Below, piece after piece: positions 46,501-56,620 of a stretch of DNA of 64,000 bases. The position numbers and the translations under genes are program-made. Source of the stretch: Hofstenia miamia (lineage: Eukaryota > Xenacoelomorpha > Acoela); contig SCFE01000064.1 of the NCBI GenBank assembly GCA_004352715.1, forward strand, positions 477,736 through 541,735, written 5' to 3'. Under the pieces are notes generated by a model. That model saw only the letters and a program-made list of their open reading frames with translations, was not told the origin of the DNA and did no database searches. Each line of letters begins with the position of its first letter. The first letter of the stretch is position 1.

Positions 46501-49500
46501 CCATCCTAAATAAATTATTGTTCCGCCTCCGAGCAAAATGCTCCTTTCCTTGGCTCTGGCTCCAGCCCCTTCTCCAACTCCAAACCTTGGTACACAAAGT
46601 AAAAACGGCTTAGGGTACTTTTGATATTCAAATATTTACCATATACCAGTTTATTCTTGCATCTTGCAAAATTCCGTGAGCTACATAATATGCAAACTTA
46701 AATTATATAAGCAGATCGATTGGCAAGGAATGTATATAGTCCTTGATAATCAACGATTCCCAATAAATTGCTGTTAATTTGAATTGAGTATTTTATTCAA
46801 TGTTACAAACTAATCTAAATGTATTTAGCATTAATGCAAAACTATCATGCCCTATGGATCTACGACAATTCCCATTCGATACTCAAAGTTGTAAAGTTAT
46901 TTTTGAAACTTGTGGGTATCATATTTCTCTGAATTGAAAAATTTAACAATTGTGAATTTTAAAAATTTCATCTCAATATATACTTTAACTATTAAATTAT
47001 TAAAAGAATTATGTTAGCTAGCATAAAGTATCATTATTAAACCTTCTGCATTATTTAGATGGATCTACAGTTGATAAAGTTTTGTTACATTGGAAAGATA
47101 AAGATGATTCTGTAGATACTGGCCACCTTGCCTTAAACTTCAAAATTATTGACATTAGCCATCATGAACACATTTTGAACTTCATTCAATTCTCGCTATT
47201 TAATCAACTTTAGTTTTTGTTTTTTTAAAATATATAATTTCAGAAAATTCCTAGGTTGACAATTGAATGACATATTCAGCAGAGATTTAGTTGTTTTTAG
47301 TGTAGTCATTGACTTTTAAGAGTTTAACACATTTTCTAAAAGTAATTCTGTGAATATAAAGTAAGAATTCAAAATGTTGTGACAAAAAATTTATTAAAAA
47401 ACAATGTTACTTGAAGCTTAATTCTTTATAAATAGAGACAGATAACTACAGATTGCATATGTTGTTATAGATATTGTACAATAATTTTCATAAGAATTTC
47501 TTAAGCTTAGACAACAAATCGATTTGTTCACATTTTTTGAACAATTTTATTCATGGATTTTACAAAATATTGAAAGCCCTTTTCATGGACACATCTATGG
47601 GGTTGAACTCAATTATACAATGATGAAGTCAGATTTTCCATACTCTTTCTTAGCATATTAGTCATATAATGAAGGATCTAATTCCCATCCCACGGGCAGA
47701 GATTTCAATTCCAATTCTCGGCAATCCAATTCCAATTTCTATTCCAACGGATCAATAATAGCTTAAATTAAAATTAAATTGACAGTAAAACTTATAAAAT
47801 TAGTAGCATTAAATTATTATTAAGTTATATTGAATCATTGTCAATTAAGCATGTCTCGTATCATTTGCATGATTTGAAATTTAAGTCATTGTTAGAAGAT
47901 AACAATGCCGTTCTTCTAAATAGAATGCAAATACGAAAATGAATTCATCAAATTTGAAGTAAATCGTCTCATTTTGAAAAAAAGACTACGTTATAAATAT
48001 GTTTGAAATAACTGGGGATAATTTGAAAAAAATTTCTTCATTATCCAAAAGGAGCAAAGGACTATTTTGAGAAGAATGTATTAGATCTTGTATATTGTTT
48101 TTCCTATATCTATTTCAATATGTTTCAGTTCTAATACCTTAGATTCTGTTCTGCAGGACTCTGCTTTATAGAAATATGTCTGACGGACGAAGTTCATTTT
48201 TAAGAAATCCATTTTGTCTACACAATTATTTTGTATAGTAGTGGACATTCAATAGTTGCTCAAGATTTGAGAACGGCTTGCACCAATGATACTTAATTTT
48301 AAATTTCTATTTCATACTATGTGAATTTTTATTATTAAAAATATGAAAGCAAAGAAAAATTTTTTAGTTCCCTAATACAGGTAACCAAATAAAAAAAATT
48401 GCACTATCATATGTATCTAAGTCTACATCAATATATTTTTTCAAGGTGTAAAGATATAGTGCCAATTGCCCAGGAGAACATTTTTAAATATAATTAATAA
48501 TTTTCAAAGAAGGATTCTAATGAACTTTATACATTTATCGATAATCCACGTCATAAATTAGGCGATTGGGTTTTTCTGTGGGTACAAAAACTAATTTATT
48601 GGATTAGGTGGGGTTCTGAAGACAATTTAGAATGCCAATTTCTAAATCAATTCTGATAATTGTTAATTGTTTTCAATTCTAAATTCAATTCCCACGCTCA
48701 CGATTTGGTTAATTCAAATTCTAACTCCCGCAATACTATCAATTACCAATTCCTATGAAGCAATTTAAATCCCTGCTCATGAGAACAAAAACTACCCTGT
48801 AACATTTTTTTCTAAAAAATTAATAAGCGAGCCTGCCCAGCCATCCACAAAGTCAGAGGTTGTGTGCTATCCATGAATTAGAGTCGAAAACATAAGCTTA
48901 TTTTAAATATCTTCCTTTTTCGAGTGTCATAAGCGTTTAAATCTTACTTAGGGAAATCATTACAGATTTCAATAATTGATAGTAAATAATGCTTAAATCT
49001 CGTAAAAAGTCAGTGTAACCGGATTTCGGGCAATATCCAAACCTTGAGTTGAAGTTTGATCTGGAAAGATTATCAAGCCATTACATATTGAACAACTACT
49101 TTCCAGCAATCTTGATTGTTTTTATATCATTCATTACCTTTTGGATTGATGTTCGTTCTGAAATCTTGCGATCGTTTTGGGGAATGTCAAGCTTCTTAGC
49201 AATTTTACTGTCCTCTACTAATACATCAATAATGCAAGTAAGCCTTGATTATTCCACGATTCCCTGTGATTGATCATAAACTAAATTCATATTTAGACGA
49301 ATTTTATCACTGCTTTGGACTTGTGGAATTGGTTTTGCACAGTCATAGTTTTCTTTTCTTTAGTGGAGTTTGCTGTTGTAACATATTTTTACCGTAGAAA
49401 GCCTTTCCATCAATATATAAATATTAATTGAAAAATGGAGTAATCATTTTGAAAATATTGCTTAATGAATATCCTTTGAAATTGATTCACTTGCAAAACG

Positions 49501-50320
49501 GAATCAGATAAATTTCAAGAATGGATTTCAATTATAAAATTAAATTAAAGCTTCAATGCAAGATTAGGGCACTTCTGCATTTGCTAGTTATACTACTAAT
49601 ATTCACTGAAATAGATTCATTTAAGTTTCCATTAAGGGATTTTATAAATTGGAAATTGTTGCTTCCATGATTATGTTTGAGAGAAAATCCTAGATTTGAT
49701 CTTCTTGATGTATGTAGTGTCGTTGACAACAGCACTTAAACTTATTTAAAAAAATTGTTACAAAGACTAATGTTGAACAGGAAGATTGAAGTCCTGACAC
49801 AAAAAGAAATTAAGTCTTATAATTTCAGCTAACCTGAACATACTGAAGAATGTGGGGAAGTAATTGCATTCATCTACAATTTAATTCAATTTCTGCAGAA
49901 TATCAGAATTACAGATTAACATTTTGAGATCATATAAAGACTCAAACAAGTCCTTATTTTCAAAAAAAAAAGTATTAATTTAAATTTTTTGTAGTGGACA
50001 CATCTTTATACATTACTCAAATATTTGAAGTTGAACCATTAGCAAAATTTCTGATTAATGTTTCGCCAAATTTGACAAAATTGACTCTTGGGGAGTCAGA
50101 AACCCTCTGTTGTTATAGCTTTTAATACAAAAAACTACTCTAACATTTATAATATATGCATTTTAGAGTTATATATCAAAAAGATAGTTCTACACTTGGA
50201 GAAATGTCCATTTCGGAATCGAATAATCCATTGAATTACCCACATATAATTGATGTCATATCAAGAATTGGGTTTCCATCAGTGTTCTTTTTATTTATGA
50301 TCTTATATTTTTTTGTTTAG
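43276..50320 (+). CDS. Cys-loop ligand-gated ion channel subunit (chloride-channel type), 5' incomplete
   Basis: Exons: 43276-43343, 44581-44807, 46829-46911, 47059 to about 47160, 49014-49237, 49297-49393 and 50169-50320. In order they give the early beta strands (VNVSLQIEEISNL), FLRQYWNDPRL, the IIWKTDIYIVNQKK binding region, a Cys loop CPMDLRQFPFDTQSC with 13 residues between the cysteines, M1, M2, M3, a very short M3-M4 loop and M4 with the stop. These subunits form pentameric channels in the plasma membrane opened by a neurotransmitter or proton. CPMDL, WNDPRL and ALDLW place it with the glycine/GABA/glutamate-gated family rather than nicotinic receptors. The segment before M2 reads ILR where family members have PAR. 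Two defects: a one-base frameshift in 49014-49049 and no usable donor after 47059. The signal peptide exon is not found. It could be a recent pseudogene or a gene with assembly errors. Confidence 0.78.
43453..43503. repeat. (AT)n microsatellite
   Basis: About 51 bases of AT dinucleotide in the intron between the channel exons at 43276 and 44581. Confidence 0.95.
44581..44807 (+). CDS. Cys-loop receptor exon, ligand-binding core
   Basis: Acceptor ...ctatatttag, donor gtaagaat, phase 0 to 2. Encodes EFEISMFLRQYWNDPRLIVD, then ...SIIWKTDIYIVNQKKLEIH... and ...FLRLSANGDVMLSY. FLRQ-x-W-N-D-P-R-L and the I-W-x-x-D-x-x-x-x-N segment (binding loop A) are family hallmarks, and the exon size is normal. 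It could be mistaken for a short intronless frame starting at the ATG at 44596, but the frame is open upstream to the acceptor. Confidence 0.85.
46220..46600. repeat. GC-rich CTCCAGCTCC-type repeat in a channel intron
   Basis: CTGCTCCAGCTTCCGCTCCA near 46225, and CAGCTCCTGCC, CTGGCTCCAGCCCCTTCTCC near 46485-46580, stand out from the surrounding AT-rich DNA. The word CTCCA recurs in one orientation. It is probably part of a short dispersed element; small open frames here are not real genes. Confidence 0.55.
46829..46911 (+). CDS. Cys-loop receptor exon, disulfide loop
   Basis: Acceptor ...atgtatttag, donor gtgggtat, phase 2 to 1. Encodes NINAKLSCPMDLRQFPFDTQ then SCKVIFET. The two cysteines enclose 13 residues (PMDLRQFPFDTQS), the defining loop of the superfamily. 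The donor choice is fixed by phase: it gives ETYGST across the junction, matching the ESYGYT of relatives. Confidence 0.88.
47059..47160 (+). CDS. Cys-loop receptor exon, after the disulfide loop; 3' end unresolved
   Basis: Acceptor ...cattatttag. Encodes YGSTVDKVLLHWKDKDDSVD then TGHLALNFKIIDISHHEH; V-x-x-x-W-K-x-K-D and L-x-L-x-F are expected here. The frame stays open to a stop at 47211-47213, but the only GT before it (in TCTGTAGAT) would cut the domain short, so the true donor is missing or altered. Confidence 0.65.
47697..48775. mobile_element. hAT-like non-autonomous element in a channel intron
   Basis: Starts CAGAGATTTCAATTCCAATT and ends with the complement of CAGGGATTTAAATTGCTTCA; CCAATTCC words are frequent near both ends. 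The 8 bases outside each end (CCCACGGG and CTCATGAG) agree at five positions, compatible with a decayed 8-bp target duplication. About 1.08 kb, no transposase seen. Confidence 0.5.
49014..49237 (+). CDS. Cys-loop receptor exon, M1 and M2, with a frameshift
   Basis: After a cag acceptor at 49013 one frame reads CNRISGNIQT, aligning with C-x-x-x-x-T-G-N-F-x-C before M1. The frame must then shift by one base near 49040-49046 to LELKFDLERLSSHYILNNYF, which carries on through M1 (PAILIVFISFITFWID) and M2 (LRSFWGMSSFLAILLSSTNT). The distance from W of FWID to the R before M2 equals that in relatives (W-L-D-x-x-x-x-P-A-R), so the usual PAR is ILR here, with Arg 0' kept. Gly 4' and Leu 9' of M2 are kept and 2' is Phe. 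The donor gtaagc at 49238 is good. The frameshift is a real lesion or a base-call error. Confidence 0.75.
49297..49393 (+). CDS. Cys-loop receptor exon, M3
   Basis: Acceptor ...catatttag, donor gtagaaag, phase 0 to 1. Encodes TNFITALDLWNWFCTVIVFF then SLVEFAVVTYFY, matching the I-K-A-I-D-V-W ... L-L-E-[FY]-A-x-V-N-Y-F of M3 in anion-type subunits. Confidence 0.82.
50169..50320 (+). CDS. Cys-loop receptor terminal exon, M4
   Basis: Acceptor ...cattttagag, phase 1 in, TAG at 50318-50320. Encodes a short intracellular loop (QKDSSTLGEMSISESNN) and M4 (HIIDVISRIGFPSVFFLF then MILYFFV). ID-x-x-S-R-x-x-F-P is the standard M4 start. AATAAA follows at 50354-50359. With this splice the M3-M4 loop is only about 30 residues, short for the family. 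Confidence 0.85.
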
Positions 50321-50353
50321 TTTGAGGAAATTATATTTTTGTAAGCTTAATAT

Positions 50354-50359
50354 AATAAA
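50354..50359 (+). terminator. polyadenylation signal AATAAA (channel gene)
   Basis: AATAAA 34 bases after the channel stop codon; repeated at 51991-51996 in the duplicate. Confidence 0.5.
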
Positions 50360-50378
50360 GATTTAATTTTGTTCATTN

Positions 50379-51116
50379 CTGTAGCAAGACACATAAACTT
50401 TCTCATTCAATTGTAAAAATATGAGTACAATTCTAAGTAAGCAACAAATATTTTTAAGTTTTCAGCATAAAATAGCAAATTTTCAGGAAAATGTCTTCCA
50501 GAGGGACACAACTAACACTGGATTACATTCCTGAACTTGTTCATCAATATGTGGGAATATTATTAGCAAAATGTCTAATCTAAATAATAATTAATCTTGA
50601 ACATTTGAACTTATATAGAATGAATGTCTAGGCTAGATTTAAATACAAACTTACCATCTGTTGCTTACTACCAAATCTGATTATTGTAGCAAAGTAAAAC
50701 TAACTACCAGTTACATTGCATGTCTATGAATATGTTTATTGTGGGTTTTAGATAAAGTTGCTAAAAAACAAAAAGTTACTATATAAAAATTTGGTTGCGT
50801 ACTGTCTTAATCGAGCAGCAGCCAATTTTCAAAGTATATATATGATCAATAAAATTAAGGTATATGCATAAACTTCCTAAATCTTATGCAATTATTACAA
50901 GTTGTTCACCTTTTTCAAGAAAACGTATCATATAATAACACTATGAAATCCATATCTCTGCAATTTGCCTTATTTAAATAATGTTTAATTACACAAAATA
51001 TTTTCTGCATTAATATACGTTATTTAGTAGTAACACACTAGTGCAGCAATAGCATTTTCTATTGCATTGTTTTAATTAGCACAAGAACTGATGTTTAGTT
51101 ATCGAACTTTTTGATG
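50379..51116. other. spacer between the two copies of the terminal exon block
   Basis: 738 bp of AT-rich sequence, not similar to the sequence preceding copy 1. No coding frame seen. Confidence 0.5.
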
Positions 51117-52014
51117 GAAATTGATTCACTTGCAAAATGGAATCAGGTAAATTTCAAGAATGGATTTCAATTATAAAATTAAATTAAAGCTTCAGTGCAA
51201 GATTAGGGCACTTCTGCATTTGCTAGTTATACTACTAATATTCACTGAAATAGATTCATTTAAGTTTCCATTAAGGGATTTTATAAATTGGAAATTGTTG
51301 CTTCCATGATTATGTTTGAGAGAAAATCCTAGATTTGATCTTCTTGATGTATGTAGTGTCGTTGACAACAGCACTTAAACTTATTTAAAAAAATTGTTAC
51401 AAAGACTAATGTTGAACAGGAAGATTGAAGTCCTGACACAAAAAGAAATTAAGTCTTATAATTTCAGCTAACCTGAACATACTGAAGAATGTGGGGAAGT
51501 AATTGCATTCATCTACAATTTAATTCAATTTCTGCAGAATATCAGAATTACAGATTAACATTTTGAGATCATATAAAGACTCAAACAAGTCCTTATTTTC
51601 AAAAAAAAGTATTAATTTAAATTTTTTGTAGTGGACACATCTTTATACATTACTCAAATATTTGAAGTTGAACCATTAGCAAAATTTCTGATTAATGTTT
51701 CGCCAAATTTGACAAAATTGACTCTTGGGGAGTCAGAAACCCTCTGTTGTTATAGCTTTTAATACAAAAAACTACTCTAACATTTATAATATATGCATTT
51801 TAGAGTTATATATCAAAAAGATAGTTCTACACTTGGAGAAATGTCCATTTCGGAATCGAATAATCCATTGAATTACCCACATATAATTGATGTCATATCA
51901 AGAATTGGGCTTCCATCAGTGTTCTTTTTATTTATGATCTTATATTTTTTTGTTTAGTTTGAGGAAATTATATTTTTGTAAGCTTAATATAATAAAGATT
52001 TAATTTTGTTCATT
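51117..52014. repeat. 898-bp duplication, copy 2
   Basis: Second copy of 49478-50377, carrying a second M4 exon and AATAAA. Confidence 0.95.
51806..51957 (+). CDS. duplicate M4 terminal exon of the Cys-loop receptor
   Basis: Identical in structure to 50169-50320, with the same acceptor, stop and polyadenylation signal. One coding change is visible: Phe to Leu in RIGFPSV (TTT to CTT). If real it could be an alternative last exon, but the protein would hardly differ. It may be an assembly duplicate. Confidence 0.6.
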
Positions 52015-55000
52015 TTATGAAACTCTTAATGTTTCTTAATGTCTAAACTAGCATCATGAAAATTTTTGAGAAGAGAACAAAACTACGGTTTTTCTAATAC
52101 AGAAAATGTAATTCGATTGATTGGTAAAGTCTTCTGAACATCTGGAATACTTTTTTTCTTATACATAAACCATCTAGATAGTTGCCTTTCTTCAAACTTT
52201 TAGGCCTTAGCCGTAGTAAGACAAAGTCTACAATATTAATGAGTCTGACAAGTTACTAAATAGGCAAAATTTTCTTAATAAGAATTACTCAAAACTTTTG
52301 ATACTATTTATTTATAAATATGAATGTAATCTCTCAAAAAGCTGTTATAAGATGTAACAATTTTTATTCATACTTTTTTTTGAACATTATTCTTTCGCAA
52401 CTTAGCTATTGTCACAGTAGAATTGTCAACAAAAACTTCCTTCTGATTGTGTAAGTGGTTGGAATCCACATTATTACTAACTTCCCTTTATCCAACTTTG
52501 AATAATATAAACATTTTTCTCTTTCTCTCTCTCTCTTCTAGAGTTACATATCCTATTTTATTATTAATATCCAGTCATCTTGCCATTCATGGATTTCGAA
52601 TTATTCTTGAGTAATCTACAATTATCTTCATTTCTTGAATTTTAGTCAAAGTTGTTCCACAATGCTTTTGAATAATTTAGGAATTCATTCCTCATTAATT
52701 TGTTCTTCAATTGTTCTTAGAAATAAATTATTCGAAATTCGATGCTATTTTCCAAAAAATAATTTGAAAGTTTTCTTGGCATATTAGGCTTATTTATATG
52801 TTATCAACAATTTTAATTGCATTTTTCTGGAAATCTGGGAATAATTTAAATTAAAACATTTCATGTGGAAGCAGTGCTATCCCCATTTTATTATGAAGAG
52901 TGTATAAACCTCTTTGCTAAGCATCTATTATTCCCATTTAATTATCCACAAATATTAAAAATATAATTCCAATATTTAAAAAAGAGCTCATTTTTTTAAA
53001 AAAAAACATGTGCAGTATTGTCGCATTAATAGAATTGAATAATGCATCTTTTGACAGTCTAGACGCTGAGCTACTAGATGAAAAGCTAGTCAGCTATTTC
53101 TTTACTGAAGAATAAAGAGCGCGGATAAACTGTTTCTTATCAGGAACGGCTTCCGAAATTTCTCAACAAATATATTAGTCTAATATTGAAATGTGTTGCG
53201 TCTAATACATTTCAGTCTATATGTTAAAGACATATATAAATATGTAACAGAGAATATGTAACGGAATGAATATATGTTGATGATATCTATATTTCCAACA
53301 ATGATATAATCCAATTCTTGCTACTTAGCCAATTTTCAAAATATTTTACAGCTATGAAAAAAGGTAGGTAAATTTTTATATTCGTGTATTGTCCTTAAAA
53401 AATATTTACATGCCGCTTTATGAAATTGTTGAAATGAAGGTTGTTGAATAGTGTATTTATTGAATTTGTTAATTAGGACATAAATTATCATTAACATGCA
53501 ATCTATAAATATTATTTGATGATACAATATAAATTAACTGAAAAACTTCATTTACATATTCATTTAAAATTTGAAACATGGTGCTTGTTCTATGGCAATT
53601 TTCCATTAGTAAATTGCAGATAATCCAGTTATTGGTTGTAGGTGCATTAATGTTATTCATTTTCTGAGCAATTTGAAGAACACTGCCATTTCGCTGCCCT
53701 AATATTGTATTTCACTAGTGCTGATTGCTATTTATTAGGTGCTATATCACCTTGAGGAAGTTCATTTGAAACTATGCCGCAGTTTTACCATTTCAATTTG
53801 TCGAATAACTTTATATATATATATATATTATATATATTATTATAGCTTCTTTGATGTTAGAATTTTGTGTTGTCATAATTATACTACTTCTGTTCTTGGC
53901 TGGTGTATGTGCATATTAACTTCCAATCTTAGGTATGCCGAAAATGTTCATCAATTCTTCAAAATGGAAGAAACCAGACTTCTTGGTATGGTAAAGTTAA
54001 TTCTTGATATAGCATTAATCATATGGGGATAATTCGATTGATTATTCACTGCTGAAGCTGTTTTTCCAATTTCTTAATTATTTTTCAATGCATTTTTCAA
54101 AAAAACTGATGTATCAGAATGTTCATATAAGCATTTTCATGTACTTTTGATATCTCAAAATTACATATTTAAACTTGCTTTAATTTTTTTACAAAATTAC
54201 CATTGTACATATATGTGTTTATATTACAAATTCCACCATCTACTATTTTCACACCTATACATTAATACATGAAAGTTTCAAAAGACAAACTTTTTGCTTA
54301 ATTACATATATCAAAATACTTTACATATTGTTTGTGAATGAGCAAATGAGAGGATTGAAATATTTATAAAAATCACCCTATATTTTCGAAAATTTGCCTG
54401 TTTTCCTTGTGAACATGTTGCAAGGATTCCCTTTATTTAAATTTAAGTCGAAAACCAATTTATGGGGTTCAAAGCAATGCGTTATAATCATTTGCATCCA
54501 AACATAAAGCATAGCCTTAAATCGCATTACATACATTTACAGTGGATGATGATATTTATGACAGGTATAAAATGTTTTTGAAATTAATATGGGACACTTA
54601 GCGGCACAATAAACCAGTGAACCGTTTTTAAATTTATAATCATTGAACACAATTTTCTAAAGGTCGCCTGTGCTATTGCAATTTAAAATGTGCAGGATGA
54701 AAGTCATGTAAATATGCGAGTTGCATGAAAGAAAACAAAAATACGGGGGATTCATGGTAATTGCTTGGGACTTGGAATGTCTGCATTTATATATCATAAC
54801 AAAATATTTTTTGCAATGTAACAGCTAGTCAATTTTTTAACAATATATTCAACTTTTGTAGGAGCAATGTGAAAGATAAAAGATAAATATTTATAAAAAT
54901 AAAGGAATTTCTAAAACGTACTTCCAATAAGCAAACTGACTGTGAAGCTTCGTAAAATAAGTGTTTGAATCTGCATTTAAACAAAGGTAAACATGGAAAT

Positions 55001-55150
55001 GTTTGCAGTAGGTGGAAGTCCAATCCATTTTTGTGGTGATTGTGTATGCTCATACTTTATGATAGTGGGAGATGCAATCCAGTCAAATTTACCCCTCAAG
55101 AAAACTTGATCAATTTGTGGTCTACTCTGTTTGAATTTGGAAGAACGTGA
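52015..55150. other. non-coding AT-rich stretch
   Basis: No supported gene. A short CT-rich run (about 52518-52540) and a TATA run (about 53812-53840) are present. Open frames at 53336-53660 and 53739-54032 have no splice context or recognisable motif. Confidence 0.4.
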
Positions 55151-55187
55151 AGTCATTTAGTGGCAAGCCACTTAAAATACACCTGTT

Positions 55188-55430
55188 TTGTGGATTCTAA
55201 ACTTTCTGTGTAGAAGTAGGGAGGGCCCATATTCCATAGCTTTGAAATATCTAAAGAGCGTTTTTCCAAAATTGTCCGACGCCAAATTAAAAGAAGGTGT
55301 TCTAATGTTCTCGACATCAGGAAGTTGTTCAAAGACGAAACCTTTACAAGAATGGGAAGCAATGCTATTTGTATCAAAAAAAATTTCTTGTCCACATGAG
55401 TTTGAAAATTCACTGCATTCAACATCTTGA
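55188..55430 (+). pseudogene. fragment of the CYIC ... DEHGERFHQD repeat-protein family
   Basis: Reads IALKYLKSVFPKLSDAKLKE then GVLMF, and in a shifted frame LDIRKLFKDETF. The block K-Y-L-x-x-x-F-P-K-L-S-x-A-K-x-K-E-G-[IV] is the same segment as KYLLQIPKLSFEKIKEGIF in the copy at 27815-29340. Only this segment is visible. Confidence 0.6.
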
Positions 55431-56059
55431 CTATTTCAGGAGGGGTCTGGATAAATTGTCAGACGAACATGGTGAACACTTCCATCAGATATTTGCGACA
55501 TTTGAAAAAATATAATAAGCATTTAAAGCTTTATTATTTAGAAGAACAGAAATACCAATTTTTAGGTTTTAAAACTATTTCAAAAAGTTTAAGCTATTTC
55601 ACATCTAGTTTTCCTTCCCTTTCTATGGCATATTTCATATTACATTTTTTAAATACTAAAAAATATGCATTTAAAGGTTATTTTAATGAATTTTTCAAAT
55701 ATATTGTAACCCTGGCCATTAAACTATGCATAACACATCGAATTACCAACCCTGTAGATTGTAAATATTGACCAAATACACATTTTGGTAATCTTAAAAA
55801 ATATGTAAACTAAAAAATGAACAATCGAATTTTTTGCTATTCCAATTAAACCTCATGCTTTTCAATAACTTTTTAAAATTTTTGCAAATTATATTATATT
55901 TTTAGTGAAATTTAATAATATTCAGAATTTGAATGATATCACATTTTGTTTGAAAAAATGCTAAATTATCTCTCTTTTTGTTTAAACTAAGCAAATTTTC
56001 ACTATCATTAGCATTGAAATATGAAATCAGCTAATTAATAACCCCCAAAATTGTTCCTT

Positions 56060-56341
56060 GGCTACATCTCTAGGCTCACAATTTTATAATGTTCTTTGTA
56101 AAAACAATGAAAGTAGCTTTACACAGTTTACATCTGAATTTACTTATGTCCAATTTTATGTTTGTTTTGTCAAAAATTATGACACCATTTAGATGCAAAT
56201 TTTTCAATTCAAAATTTCCTAACTCAAGATATGCTAAATTATTTACTTAAGTATTAGATTAATTTAATTTTTACTAATAGAATTACATATTTTTCCAAAA
56301 TTTTTGGTTGACATGAATATTTAGATAATATACATTTTAAT
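56060..56341. repeat. 282-bp tandem duplication, unit 1
   Basis: GGCTACATCTCTAGGCTCAC... to ...ATATACATTTTAAT. Followed directly by a second unit with a few substitutions. Confidence 0.92.
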
Positions 56342-56620
56342 GGCTACATCTCTAGGCTCACAATTTTATAATGTTCTTTGTAAAAACAATGAAAGTAGCT
56401 TTACACAGTTTACATCTGAATTTACTTATGTCCAATTTTATGTTTGTTTTGTCAAAAATTATGACACCATTTAGATTGCAAATTTTTCAATTCAAAATTT
56501 CCTAACTCAAGATATGCTAAAGTATTTACTTGAGTATTAGATTAATTTAACTTTTACTAATAGAATTACATAATTTTCCAAAATGTTTGGTTGACATGAA
56601 TATTTAGATAATATACATTT
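56342..56620. repeat. 282-bp tandem duplication, unit 2
   Basis: Second unit of the tandem pair, starting again with GGCTACATCTCTAGGCTC. Confidence 0.92.

Larger units (their letters stand above)
49478..50377. repeat. 900-bp duplication, copy 1
   Basis: GAAATTGATTCACTTGC... to ...AATTTTGTTCATT. Copy 2 at 51117-52014 differs by a handful of bases and a poly-A length change. The copy ends at 50377 and base 50378 is N. Confidence 0.95.

Noticed and set aside
49553-51374. Two identical 60-residue minus-strand open frames (49553-49735, 51192-51374)
   Set aside because: Their identity is explained by the 900-bp duplication; they lie antisense in an intron and its copy.
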